From assembly GCA_030583885.1 (NCBI GenBank), contig CP129480.1, forward strand, positions 1,798,001-1,862,000: a stretch of DNA of 64,000 nt, in the 5' to 3' direction. Of this stretch, positions 52,590 through 62,622 are shown piece after piece. A program made the position numbers and the translations under genes. The stretch's first letter is position 1; each line of letters begins with the position of its first letter. Under the pieces are notes generated by a model. The model saw nothing but the letters and a program-made list of their open reading frames with translations, was not told the DNA's origin and did not search any database. Origin of the DNA: Anaerolineales bacterium. GTDB lineage: Bacteria; Chloroflexota; Anaerolineae; Anaerolineales; Villigracilaceae.

Positions 52590-55385
52590 TTAATTATCCG
52601 GAGGTGAAAATTTTTGCGGTACAATCTCAACCCGGGTAACACCCAGCGCGCGTTTCAATTCTTCAACCGCCTGCTGGATCATTTTCTGGGGATCGTTCGT
52701 TGCACGAATTTTCGTTGTAATCTCAGTAACGAGCCGCTCGCGTTTCGCGCGTGTGTAGGTTTCTTCAAAGAGGCGGGCATTGTCCAGGGCCAGCCCCAAA
52801 CGTTCCGCAACCGCCTTGACAACATTGATCTCGTCATTGCCCCATTTTTTTTCTTCACTATTCGGGCGGATATTCAACGCGCCAATCACTTGGTCGCGGA
52901 CATAAATCGGAATGGATAACGTGGAGTTTTTATCATCCTGGTGTGGCTCGATTTCATCGTCTGCTTGTGCAGTAATAACCTTTCCGCCGGTAAGGGTTTG
53001 ATAATACCCCTGGATCGAGGAGGTTGACCTCTTTTGCCAGGCCTCCGCAAGATATTCACGGAAAACAGCCTGTGATTCAACCAGCAGGGTTTTGGTTTCC
53101 TCGAGCAGGCGGGCATTGTCAATGGCAATGGCGATTTGGTCGGTAAGCAAACCGATAATGGACACATCCGCGTCCGTAAAGGCATTTGGAAACGTGCTTT
53201 GCACATCCAATGCGCCAATAATCGTTCCGCGGGCAATCAATGGAAGTGCCATTTCCGAGCGTGTTTCGGGAAGATCCGGGTTGTTGAAATATACCGCATC
53301 TGTGCCTGTATCAAGCGCAACACGGGGTATGCCGCTGGCTGTCACCGCGCCGACTATGCCCGTCTGACCGACTTCAAGTTTGTGCTGCCTGTCGAGCATG
53401 ACCTGTCCGCCGGGACTGTTGGCGGCGCGTAGCACGGCGTATTTTCGATTCTCGTCCAGCAGGAAGATGCCAACGTGATAGAAGCCAAAACGCTCACTGA
53501 CGACACGCGTGATGAAGGGCAATAGGTTTTCGAGGTCTTTTTCTGTGGCAACGGTGTGTGAAACTTCTGTGATCGTCTCAAGGTCCCGTGCACGTTTTTC
53601 ACTTTGGTGGGTTGCCTGCTCCAGGGCAGCAGTTCGCTGTTCCACGCGCCGCTCCAGGGTGCCGACCAACTCCTGGATCTGATCTGTCATCTTGTTGAAT
53701 GTCCGCGCCAGCGTGCCAATCTCATCCTGTTGGCGAACGCTTGCCTTTTTTGTAAAATCGCCTGATGAAATACTTTCAGCCACACGCGTTAATTGGATGA
53801 TCGGGTTCGTGAAGAAGTTGGATGCAATCAGAGCAATCAGTGCGGCGAAGATGGTAATGGTAATGCTCGAAAGTATGGTTGCACGTGTTTGTGACTGGGT
53901 AAGTGTGGAAATGGCATCTACCGGCTGTGCAGATACGACAATCCAGTCTGTGTTCGGTACACGCACTGCCGTTACTTCAGCTTGTTTGCCTTCATTTTCC
54001 ATGGACGGCGACTGAAACGTGACAAGCCCTCTCATGCCTTGCAGAGCGCCTGTTACCTCAGGTTGCGGCAGGAGCAGGGAATTGGCATCGCCCGACCGCA
54101 GTGCCTCGGATTGTTGCAGATCTGTGAGCTGTCTCTCATTCAAGGCGAGCAGGCTTTTATAAAGGTAATCCGGGCGGGATGAATGTCCGAGCAGGACGAA
54201 ATATTTTTCATCCAGCAGGTAGGTATATTCCGATGCGGTGGACCGCCCCTCAGCAATATTCAGGATGATGGATTGCAGGACGTCTGCATTGTATTTTACA
54301 AGCAGAATTCCAATGGTATCGCCGGCTCTTGACAGGATCGGCGCTGCAAGGTAGATGACCGCTTCTTCATCTGGCTGGAACCTGATGCTGCTCGAGAGGA
54401 ATGGCCTCTGTTCTGAAATGACCGCCCTAAAGAAATCCTGTTCATTATAGCTGGTTCCAATATAGGATGGATCGGTATCCAGTACATTGACTCCGAGGTT
54501 GGTTAAGAGCGCATAGGATACCACGAAGTTTTTTTCACTGAGAGTTTGCAGGGTCTCAAGAGCTTGTCTTTCAGCGCTTGAATTACCCCGCAGGGTCTGG
54601 GAAAGCATCAGATAATTTACGAAGTCTGAAAGGCGGGCCTCGGTGCTGATGATGTTGAGCTGGCTTTCAATAAAGTCGTTCAGGTTTGCGCTGGCAGAGA
54701 CGGAGCTTTCGAGCAGGCTGGCTTTGACCTGATCCTGCAAGATCGTCTGTGAGGTTGTGTAGGTAAGGTAGCCTAAAACGAGCAGCGGCGTGATTGCCAG
54801 GAAGAGGAAACCAATGATCAGTTTGGCGCGAAGCGGAAGGCTTTGAAACTGTGTTGCCAGGATAAATACATATACAACGCTGACCAGGGCAGCGGCCCAC
54901 GTCACATATTGGGGAGAAGCCGCAGGAGGAATTCCTCTGGTGTTCTGGTCCATGATGATCGTTAGGACAGCCACGCTGAATGCAATGAGTACAACCCGCC
55001 CCACCCACTTTGAGGAAAGTGTATAGATCGCCATGGTGGAAGTCAGAATAAAATAGACGACCCCAATTTGAAGCGCAAGACCTTGTTGTATGAATACACG
55101 GGTAATAACAATGATTGTCAATAGAATGCTACTAAGGATGACGCCGACATCGCTTTTTCCAAGGCGGCTTAGGCGCGCACTCAAACCGAATGCGACAGCA
55201 CCCGCGCCCAGGGGGATAAGAGATGACGGATCCGCTGTGAACGACCTGTTTGCGATGACCGTCAATATAAATAGCGCGCCAAGCAGCATTGCCGTGACAG
55301 TGCTGATATTAAAGGCGTTTTTGACCCTTTGTTCTTCGCTGAGGGTACTGGCGATATTGGCCTGGAATGCGGAAGACTCTGCCAT
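52590..55385 (-). CDS. Membrane sensor: multi-TM, Cache, HAMP, GAF, partial GAF; no output domain
   Basis: A protein of 931 residues. About seven hydrophobic segments (residues 30-215) precede an outside Cache-like region (about 215-480), one more helix, HAMP (about 510-570) and a GAF domain (about 590-750). A degenerate second GAF and a helical tail (ERLVTEITTKIRATNDPQ) close it. The GAF carries YFNNPDLPETRSEMALPL, nearly the same in four neighbours. No kinase, cyclase or methyl-accepting domain is present. The Cache region lacks the Arg of the amino-acid motif (SYNEQDFFRA). It leads directly into ParA. Confidence 0.88.
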   Translation of the reverse strand: MAESSAFQANIASTLSEEQRVKNAFNISTVTAMLLGALFILTVIANRSFTADPSSLIPLGAGAVAFGLSARLSRLGKSDVGVILSSILLTIIVITRVFIQQGLALQIGVVYFILTSTMAIYTLSSKWVGRVVLIAFSVAVLTIIMDQNTRGIPPAASPQYVTWAAALVSVVYVFILATQFQSLPLRAKLIIGFLFLAITPLLVLGYLTYTTSQTILQDQVKASLLESSVSASANLNDFIESQLNIISTEARLSDFVNYLMLSQTLRGNSSAERQALETLQTLSEKNFVVSYALLTNLGVNVLDTDPSYIGTSYNEQDFFRAVISEQRPFLSSSIRFQPDEEAVIYLAAPILSRAGDTIGILLVKYNADVLQSIILNIAEGRSTASEYTYLLDEKYFVLLGHSSRPDYLYKSLLALNERQLTDLQQSEALRSGDANSLLLPQPEVTGALQGMRGLVTFQSPSMENEGKQAEVTAVRVPNTDWIVVSAQPVDAISTLTQSQTRATILSSITITIFAALIALIASNFFTNPIIQLTRVAESISSGDFTKKASVRQQDEIGTLARTFNKMTDQIQELVGTLERRVEQRTAALEQATHQSEKRARDLETITEVSHTVATEKDLENLLPFITRVVSERFGFYHVGIFLLDENRKYAVLRAANSPGGQVMLDRQHKLEVGQTGIVGAVTASGIPRVALDTGTDAVYFNNPDLPETRSEMALPLIARGTIIGALDVQSTFPNAFTDADVSIIGLLTDQIAIAIDNARLLEETKTLLVESQAVFREYLAEAWQKRSTSSIQGYYQTLTGGKVITAQADDEIEPHQDDKNSTLSIPIYVRDQVIGALNIRPNSEEKKWGNDEINVVKAVAERLGLALDNARLFEETYTRAKRERLVTEITTKIRATNDPQKMIQQAVEELKRALGVTRVEIVPQKFSPPDN

Positions 55386-55428
55386 CTTGTTTTTTCCTGA
55401 ATTTTACTTTCCTATAAAGTACTCAAAT

Positions 55429-55458
55429 ATCTTACTCGACCTTTTTCGCGATCTGCAA
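55429..55458 (-). promoter_or_regulatory. Possible internal promoter of the sensor operon
   Basis: TTGCAG at 55458-55453, 18 bases, TAAGAT at 55434-55429, in the only long gap (106 bases) between sensor genes. Weak, but it would let the last sensor, ParA, kinase, enzyme and exporter be expressed apart from the earlier sensors. Confidence 0.35.
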
Positions 55459-55491
55459 TTAATTATGCATTCGTAACTTCGGATATTGTGT

Positions 55492-57969
55492 TTAAAGACC
55501 TTCTTTTGTTTCATTATTTGCCTTTAATTCGATCAGAATATCTGCGCCGTCCAGGAACCTGCTTAATTCCAGGGCGGTTGTTTTCAGAATGCTCTCTGTG
55601 CGGACGGATGTTCCAATCTTTGCCGCGATATCCGAGATGACGCGTTCCTGCTCGGCACGGCGGGTTGTTTCTTCGAAGAGACGGGCGTTTTCAGCGGAAA
55701 GCGCCACGCGTTCGGCAACTGCCTTGATCAGGTCCATTTGATCGGCTTTTATCGGTTCCTGTTTTGGGACCATGACAGATAATGTGCCGACGGTCTCGCC
55801 GCGCAGAATGATCGGAGTAGATATCACCTGTCGTTCCTCGGTTGTTTCCTGGTTTGGCAGGTTTTTTTCTTCGAGGGGGGTTGCGCCGCTGACGGTGTAG
55901 CGAAAGCCGGTTATTTTTCGAGCCTGTGGCAATTGCCTCCAGCTTTCACGGGAGTAATTGCGGTAGATCGCTTCCGCTTCGGCCAGGGATTTTTGTGTCT
56001 GGTCATATAAACGGGCGTTTTGAATCGCAATGCCAACCTGATCCGCAAGTGTGGACAGCACCTCGATATCGTCGGATGTAAAGGCATTAACCTCAGTGCT
56101 TTGAACATCCAGCGCGCCAATGATTTTGCCGGACACTGTCAAGGGCAGCGCCATTTCGGAATGAGTATCGGGCAGATCCGGGTTATTGAAGAAGACGACG
56201 TCTTCCCCGACATCACGCGCGATGCGCGGATTGCCCGAGCCTGTCACGAAGCCGACAATGCCTTGTTCGCCGATCCTCAACTGGTGACCGCGGTTCAACA
56301 TTCGCTTGCCGCCTTCACTGTTCGCCGCGCCGAGCACTGCGTAGTGATTGCTCGCATCGTTCAGGAAAATACCGACATGATAAAACCCGAATTGGCGGCT
56401 GACCACGTCTGCAATTTGCGGGAGTAGTTCCTGCAAATTCTGTGTGGTATTGATCGCCTGCGCCACTTTTGCGATTGCTTGGTATTGTTTTTCCCGGCGT
56501 TCTTCCTTTTTTAATTCCATTTCAAGTTCCGATGTGCGTTCCGCCACGCGTTTTTCGAGGGATTGAATCAGATCCCTTAAATTAGACGTCATCAAATTCA
56601 GCGTTTCAGACAACGTGCCGATTTCATCGCGGGATTGAAAATCCGCTTTTGCGTCAAAATTTCCGGCAATGATCTCGTTTGCGACACGCGTGAGGGATTT
56701 CAGTGGAGCAGTCAGCCTTGTTCCGATTCCAAGTGAGGCAAAGGACGCTGCGGCAAATACCAGGATGACCAGCAGGATGCTTATCCTGATCGTGTTGCTC
56801 GTCTCCTCGGCAATTTGACTGCTCACGATGGCGGCTTCCCTCAACAGTTCCTGCGAGGGAACGATGATGGCAAGGCTGTATTGCACTTCGGGTATTTTCT
56901 GGTAGACAATATAATGTTCGCTGCCTCCCAGGGTTGCGATGGACACGTCTCCATCACCGGCGGTTACCCTGTTCAGGATGTCAAAAAAATCGGCAGGCGC
57001 GTTTGGAAGTTTTTCCGGGTTCAATATTTCGCCGAGCGGGACGTTCTCTGCAGTTACGCCAAAATCACCATATGCGGATTCGGGCAATGCGATCAAACGT
57101 TTTTCTTCATCCACGAGGAGCGCGTAGCCGCTTTCACCAACACGAATGTTTGAAACCAGGTTTGTGATTTGAATAAGCTGGATGTCCATCGCGGCAACAC
57201 CCTGCAGTTCATCCCTTGAGTCGAAAACCGGCACACTGGTTGTGATGACAAGCCCGTTCAACGCTGCGTCCTGATAGGGCGTTGACCAGACAACATTCCG
57301 GTCAGGATTCTGTGCAGGAGCTGCATCAACGAACCAGGGGCGTCCGGTTACATCAAAGTCTGGAGGAACGATGGCGGCCAGATCTATGTTTGGATAATAG
57401 ATGGTCTCACGCGATACCCCTCCAAAATAAATCGCAACGATATCGGGATTACCGGCAAGGATCGAGGGAAGCATGAGTTCGATTTGTTTCACCACGTTTA
57501 ATTTTGATATAAGTTCATCCGTAAGCTGGACGTCGGCCGGCATGAAAATGGACGCGACCTCTGAGTTGGCATTGTCCCAGTTCCCGGACGACAGGCGGAA
57601 GAGGGATGTACTTGCGTCCCAGTACATGCCATTGTTCAGGAGCGTCTCCCTGGAAAACATATCCTCCTGTATCGAACCGAGCGTTGCGGTATCCTTGCTC
57701 ATGGAAGCGAAGAAACTATTCAGTAAAGCCGCTTGTTCCTTGCTGGTGGTGAGCAAACTGTCTTCAGCCTTGCTGCGGACATTTGTCTCCAGCTGCGAAG
57801 TCAGGGTGGCGTTCGATTCCTGAATGCGGAAATACACATAATATCCCATCCCGAAGATGGCAATAAATATAATGGCCATGTTACCCAGGGTCAGTTTTGT
57901 TCGCAGGTTCAAACGACCCAGAGGTGTTTTTTCCAGAATGTCAAATATGGAAAGGAGAGTCTTGATCAT
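55492..57969 (-). CDS. Membrane sensor: dCache, HAMP, GAF, partial GAF; no output domain
   Basis: A protein of 825 residues with one N-terminal helix (about 28-48), an outside dCache domain (about 50-385), a second helix, HAMP (about 420-475), a GAF (about 510-650) and a second, degenerate GAF with helical tail. The Cache keeps most of the dCache amino-acid motif: Phe205 (for Tyr), Arg210, Trp212, Phe213 (for Tyr), Tyr232 and Asp262 (segments DFDVTGRPWF, STPYQDA, AAMDI). That suggests an amino-acid ligand. No transmitter or effector follows. It starts 12 bases after the previous sensor. Confidence 0.88.
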   Translation of the reverse strand: MIKTLLSIFDILEKTPLGRLNLRTKLTLGNMAIIFIAIFGMGYYVYFRIQESNATLTSQLETNVRSKAEDSLLTTSKEQAALLNSFFASMSKDTATLGSIQEDMFSRETLLNNGMYWDASTSLFRLSSGNWDNANSEVASIFMPADVQLTDELISKLNVVKQIELMLPSILAGNPDIVAIYFGGVSRETIYYPNIDLAAIVPPDFDVTGRPWFVDAAPAQNPDRNVVWSTPYQDAALNGLVITTSVPVFDSRDELQGVAAMDIQLIQITNLVSNIRVGESGYALLVDEEKRLIALPESAYGDFGVTAENVPLGEILNPEKLPNAPADFFDILNRVTAGDGDVSIATLGGSEHYIVYQKIPEVQYSLAIIVPSQELLREAAIVSSQIAEETSNTIRISILLVILVFAAASFASLGIGTRLTAPLKSLTRVANEIIAGNFDAKADFQSRDEIGTLSETLNLMTSNLRDLIQSLEKRVAERTSELEMELKKEERREKQYQAIAKVAQAINTTQNLQELLPQIADVVSRQFGFYHVGIFLNDASNHYAVLGAANSEGGKRMLNRGHQLRIGEQGIVGFVTGSGNPRIARDVGEDVVFFNNPDLPDTHSEMALPLTVSGKIIGALDVQSTEVNAFTSDDIEVLSTLADQVGIAIQNARLYDQTQKSLAEAEAIYRNYSRESWRQLPQARKITGFRYTVSGATPLEEKNLPNQETTEERQVISTPIILRGETVGTLSVMVPKQEPIKADQMDLIKAVAERVALSAENARLFEETTRRAEQERVISDIAAKIGTSVRTESILKTTALELSRFLDGADILIELKANNETKEGL

Positions 57970-57981
57970 CGGCGCGTTCCC

Positions 57982-60861
57982 TTATTCACTGTCTTTATCC
58001 ATATCTTCGTCTCGGAATTGGATGATGACCTCGGAACCCGGCATGGAACGGCCCAGTTCCTCCACTGCAGTTTGCAAAACGTTCTTAAGGTTGATGGACG
58101 CGCTGATCTTGCCGGTCACTTCACTGATCGTCTGCTCCTTGATTACCTGGCGCTGGGATTCCTGGATCAGGCGCGCATTTTCAAGAGCAAGGGAAAGGCG
58201 CTCGGAGATGGCCTCGGCAAGTCCGATTTCGTTGGCGGTCCACTGGCGCTCCCTGGAGGGGGCTGTAATATTCATGGAGCCGATGATTTGTCCGCGCAGT
58301 TTTATCGGCACGACAATGATGGGTTCCTTTGCGATTCCATCCGCATGGAAGACCAGCGATTCACCGCGGTTGACCGCTTGTTGAATTTCGTCCGTACTGA
58401 CGGGCCGGGTTAATTTCTGCCCGCCTGTCAGGCTTTGCTGATAACCAATCATCGCCTCTTCGCGGCTGAAAGCCGCCCAGCCCGCCTGGATGTTTTGGCC
58501 ATAAAGCACTTGTAATTCATTAAGAGATTGGCGGGTCTGTGTGAACAACCTTGCGTTTTCGATGGCGATGGCGATCTGGTCCGCCAGAATGCTCAGCGTA
58601 AATGCATCATCTTCGGTGAACGCGCCGGGTTTTTCACTTTGCACGTCCAACGCACCAACGGTCACTTCGCGCACCTTTAGGGGGATTGCCATTTCAGAGC
58701 GGGTGTTCGGGAGGTCGGGATTGTTGAAGAATACTGCATCCAGCCCGACATCAAGCGCGATGCGAGGTACTCCGAATTTGGCGACATATCCCACGATTCC
58801 GCTTCCGCCGACCTCGAGCTTGTGAGCCCGGTCCAGCATTTTTCTTCCACCTTCGCTGTTTGAGGCTTGCAGGACGGCGTATTGCTTCGTTTCATCCAGC
58901 AGGAAAATACCTGTATGATAGAAACCGAAGCGCTCGCTCACCAGACTTGTGATCAATGCAAGCAGGTTGTCCAGTTTTTGTTCGCTGGTAATAAGTTTTG
59001 AAATTTCACCGATGGACAGGAGCTCGCTGGCGCGCGTTTCACTTTGGTGACGGGCAATTTCGAGGTCGGCAGTTCGCTCTGCAACGCGCTGTTCGAGGTC
59101 GACCAGGTTTTGTCTCAAGTTGTCTGTCATTCGGTTGAAGGAATTTGCCAGCGTACCGATCTCGTCCTGTGTGGTAACTGAAGCGCGCACATTGAGATCG
59201 CCCGCCGTGATCTGTTCCGCAACCGCAGTAAGGGACTGAAGCGGTCTTGCAATGACCTGCGAGGCTAAAAAGGCGGATAAAGCCACAAGCCCAAGCAAGA
59301 TCAAGGATATCAGGGTGATCGTTCTGGTTTGCTCCCTTGCCTGCAGAAGAATTTCACTGCGATCCTGGTTGGATACCAGGCTCCATCTGAGTTGATTAAT
59401 GATCGGCGCTGTTCTTGCATCGGTGCTGGTTACCGGGGCGCGGCTGATCAGGCTTGGAACGTTGTCGTATGTGTTGTCTGTGTAACTTGAGGCGTTGAAC
59501 GGAAGGCGGAGGGCATTCAGGTCGCCGAAGGTGGTTTCGCCCTCTCCAACAGGCACCCTTCTCCCGTCTGCGAGATAGAGTTTGATCTGCGCGGTGCCGC
59601 GCAATTTTGCATCGTCCAATACTTTCAGGACGATTTCCACGTCCATCGTGGTGCGAAGGATGCCGACAATCTTTGTTGATTCGTGGGCATAGATCGGCAC
59701 GGCAATGATGATTGCGTAGGTATTGCTGCTTGTGTCGAATGTCGGCTCGCCAATGAAGACGGCCCCCCGCCCGTCATTAAATGCCGCCTGCCACCAGCGC
59801 TCGTCGGCCTGATAGTAGTCCGATGTTCGGTTGGTGGCACTGATGTTTGCGCCGTAACTGTCTGTCACAAATATCTCCACATTTTCAGGGTAGGCATTTC
59901 GATATTTGCGTAACTCCACAGCGGTTGGGTCATTGATCACGCCGTCGATGATCGGCAGGTTGTCATTATTTTCCGCGTCAGCCGCCTGCCATTGTTCGTC
60001 CAGCGCCTGAATTTCAGCCTGTATGGTTGTGGATGATTTTCCAGCGTAGGGTGAAAAATTTGCAAGTTCAACGTAATCCTGTAAAGCCTTGTTCAAACTT
60101 AGCGCCTGCAAGCCCTGTAACTGTTTCGCCAGCGTCTCCCCCACGATCAGCGCGCGGGCCTCCGTTTCAGCTGTCATGCTTTCGCCAAAGTTTTGAATCA
60201 ATTGCTGGTTGTTTGTGCGATTGACAATGATCGCGAGCGTGCCTAGCGAGATAATCGCTGTTAGAACAAATCCCAGGACGAGTTTGGTGCGCAGTGGGTA
60301 GTTGGCAAATTCCTGCAGGATGAAGATGGTGTAGGCAAGCAGTATGATTGTAATGACGGCGGGTACAACAGTTTGTATGAGGGCCAATTCCAAACGCTCA
60401 TACCGGGCGTAGGAATCGATCAGGATTGCGGTGACAGCTGATACAGCTCCAAGTGCAATTGCCCAGCTTACATATCGCGGTTTCAGTGTCAACCCCGTGA
60501 TCAGGGTAATGGCTGCCAACCCGCTCATTCCAACAACCAATCCGAGGTCTTTTAGCACTGCGGATGAAACAGGGACGATGGTCGCAATTGCGACTATTAA
60601 CTGGATCATTCCAGAAGCAACACGCCCACGGCGGCTGAGGCGGTTTGCATTGGCGGCGATAATCGTCAAGGCAAGAGTTATGCCTGCAATTGTGTAAATC
60701 TGCCAGTTTTGGGTTTGTGCCAGCAGGTATATATACAAAACGTTGATCGGAGCCAGGACAACCGCCATTACGAGGGATATCCGAAGAGCATTGGCTCTTT
60801 GGCGGGCATCCTCTGGATGCGGGGTGACGGTGTTCAGCTTTTGGTGCAACTCGTTCGTCAT
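57982..60861 (-). CDS. Membrane sensor: multi-TM, Cache, HAMP, GAF, partial GAF; no output domain
   Basis: A protein of 959 residues. Seven or so N-terminal helices (about 25-215) resemble those of the 931-residue paralogue. The outside Cache (about 215-490) holds SDYYQADERWWQAA and TTMDV, so Tyr, Arg, Trp and Asp of the amino-acid motif are kept but two aromatic positions differ. HAMP, a GAF with FFNNPDLPNTRSEMAIPL, a second GAF-like domain and a tail with EQTISEVTGKISASINLKN follow. No output domain. 10 bases separate it from the upstream gene. Confidence 0.88.
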   Translation of the reverse strand: MTNELHQKLNTVTPHPEDARQRANALRISLVMAVVLAPINVLYIYLLAQTQNWQIYTIAGITLALTIIAANANRLSRRGRVASGMIQLIVAIATIVPVSSAVLKDLGLVVGMSGLAAITLITGLTLKPRYVSWAIALGAVSAVTAILIDSYARYERLELALIQTVVPAVITIILLAYTIFILQEFANYPLRTKLVLGFVLTAIISLGTLAIIVNRTNNQQLIQNFGESMTAETEARALIVGETLAKQLQGLQALSLNKALQDYVELANFSPYAGKSSTTIQAEIQALDEQWQAADAENNDNLPIIDGVINDPTAVELRKYRNAYPENVEIFVTDSYGANISATNRTSDYYQADERWWQAAFNDGRGAVFIGEPTFDTSSNTYAIIIAVPIYAHESTKIVGILRTTMDVEIVLKVLDDAKLRGTAQIKLYLADGRRVPVGEGETTFGDLNALRLPFNASSYTDNTYDNVPSLISRAPVTSTDARTAPIINQLRWSLVSNQDRSEILLQAREQTRTITLISLILLGLVALSAFLASQVIARPLQSLTAVAEQITAGDLNVRASVTTQDEIGTLANSFNRMTDNLRQNLVDLEQRVAERTADLEIARHQSETRASELLSIGEISKLITSEQKLDNLLALITSLVSERFGFYHTGIFLLDETKQYAVLQASNSEGGRKMLDRAHKLEVGGSGIVGYVAKFGVPRIALDVGLDAVFFNNPDLPNTRSEMAIPLKVREVTVGALDVQSEKPGAFTEDDAFTLSILADQIAIAIENARLFTQTRQSLNELQVLYGQNIQAGWAAFSREEAMIGYQQSLTGGQKLTRPVSTDEIQQAVNRGESLVFHADGIAKEPIIVVPIKLRGQIIGSMNITAPSRERQWTANEIGLAEAISERLSLALENARLIQESQRQVIKEQTISEVTGKISASINLKNVLQTAVEELGRSMPGSEVIIQFRDEDMDKDSE

Positions 60862-60871
60862 ATGGGTCTCT

Positions 60872-62605
60872 TTATTTTGCGCCGGTATTTAATTCAAGGG
60901 CGACGGGTTCGATTTGAACAAGAACATCCGAACCCCCCAGCGCGCGGCTTAATTCCTGGGCGGCGGTTTGCAAAATGGTTTCGAAGCGCGTGGATGAACT
61001 TATGCGGCTGGTAATTTCCGTGGTGACACGCTCAATATCTGCGCGGTGCTGCGTTGCTTGAAGCAGGGTTGCGGTTTCAATGGCAAGTGAAAGGCGCTCT
61101 GCGACGGCTTCGGCAATATCGGCAGCATCTTCGGTCAATGTGTGGTTGTCACGCCCGCGCAGATTCATCACGCCTACGACCTGTCCGCGCAGACGAATCG
61201 GGATTGCAAGTTTCGACGGCTCATTTGGTTTGTTCGATAGAACTGTCTCGCCTTTCTCAACCGCCTCCCGGATGTAGTCGCCCTCAAGGGGTTTTTGAAG
61301 GGGCGCAATGTTTGTATCTATTAACTGAATTCCCAGCCCCAGTGATTTTGGACGCATGACTTTCCATGATTCGCGTGTGGATTCTCCGATTGCGCTTTGT
61401 GCTTCCGTCAGGGACTTGCGGGCTTCTTCAATCGCGAGCGTATTGTTGATGGCAATGGACACCTGGTCGGCAAGGGCGATCAGAACCTCTATGTCGTCCT
61501 GCACAAAAGCGTTGGCTTCGGTGCTTTGTACATCCAGCGCGCCGATAATCTGCCCGGCGTAACGAAGCGGCAGGGCAATTTCGGAACGGGTGTTTGGGAG
61601 GTTTGGATTGTCGAAGAAAACAGCATCAGCGCCAACGTCCAGGGCGATGCGGGGTTGTCCCGTGGCGGTGACAAAGCCGACAATGCCGGTCTGCCCGACC
61701 TGTAATTTATGTCCGCGCATCAGCATTTTTTGACCGCCCTCGCTGTTTGCAGCGCGCAGGACTGCGAACTCGCGGTCCCTGTCGAGCAGGAATACCCCGG
61801 TGTGGTAAATGCGAAACTGGTCGCTGATAACCTGTGTGATGCGCGGCAGGAGGGCTTCCAGGTCTTGAATGGATGAGACGGCCTGCAATACCTGTGTGAC
61901 GGCTTCGAACTGGCGGGCGCGCCGCAGGATGGAGCGGTTTGCCGTCTCCAACTCAGCGGTGCGTTGATTTACACGTTCCTCCAGTGTAGTGCGCAGTTCG
62001 TTGAGTTCCAGGTTTTCTTCCTTCTGAATCTTTTCGCTGCGGCGTGTCCTCTGTATGCTTTCATTCAAACGTCCGATCAACAGTTGGATGATGCCGGCGC
62101 AGACAATCAGCAGGATGGCTATGATAAATGCGTCATCCAGTCCTGCGGGTACGAATTCAATTCTGCCGCTTAAGTCCATCACCGCAATGACGATGACGCC
62201 AAGGACGGCAAGCGGAGCCGCCAAAAAGAGCGAACGTCTTCCAAGCAGGATGGCGGAGATGACCAATATGATGGGCAGGCCGACGAGGGAGGTGTTCTTA
62301 AGGCCGTTCGTGTTAAGGGAAACGATCACAACTGCAGCGATCAGCGCAAACGGCACAACCACTTTCGCCATGTGTATTCTTCCCTGAAGCACATAATACA
62401 GGGAGATGCCTTCAAGGATGATTGCGATGCAAAGTGTTACAAACGCAACCGGGTTGCGGGAGCCTTCCCCGATGGCGCCTGTTACCAGCGGCAAAAGGGC
62501 AATGTTGGATGCGATAACAAAGATGACTATATTCCGCGTCAATCGGATGAATGACGGGTCTTGATCTTCTTCGGCACTAAAATAATCGAATATCCTTGCT
62601 ATCAT
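60872..62605 (-). CDS. Membrane sensor: multi-TM, coiled coil, GAF, partial GAF; no Cache, no output domain
   Basis: A protein of 577 residues. About six membrane helices (residues 25-190) lead straight to a coiled coil (EENLELNELRTTLEERVNQRT) and a GAF domain (about 240-390, FFDNPNLPNTRSEIALPL). A degenerate GAF and the family tail ERVTTEITSRISSSTRFET follow. Unlike its neighbours it has no Cache or HAMP, so it may sense membrane state or dimerise with them. No effector domain. 17 bases behind the next sensor upstream. Confidence 0.87.
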   Translation of the reverse strand: MIARIFDYFSAEEDQDPSFIRLTRNIVIFVIASNIALLPLVTGAIGEGSRNPVAFVTLCIAIILEGISLYYVLQGRIHMAKVVVPFALIAAVVIVSLNTNGLKNTSLVGLPIILVISAILLGRRSLFLAAPLAVLGVIVIAVMDLSGRIEFVPAGLDDAFIIAILLIVCAGIIQLLIGRLNESIQRTRRSEKIQKEENLELNELRTTLEERVNQRTAELETANRSILRRARQFEAVTQVLQAVSSIQDLEALLPRITQVISDQFRIYHTGVFLLDRDREFAVLRAANSEGGQKMLMRGHKLQVGQTGIVGFVTATGQPRIALDVGADAVFFDNPNLPNTRSEIALPLRYAGQIIGALDVQSTEANAFVQDDIEVLIALADQVSIAINNTLAIEEARKSLTEAQSAIGESTRESWKVMRPKSLGLGIQLIDTNIAPLQKPLEGDYIREAVEKGETVLSNKPNEPSKLAIPIRLRGQVVGVMNLRGRDNHTLTEDAADIAEAVAERLSLAIETATLLQATQHRADIERVTTEITSRISSSTRFETILQTAAQELSRALGGSDVLVQIEPVALELNTGAK

Positions 62606-62622
62606 ATCGTTCTCCTGAACGC

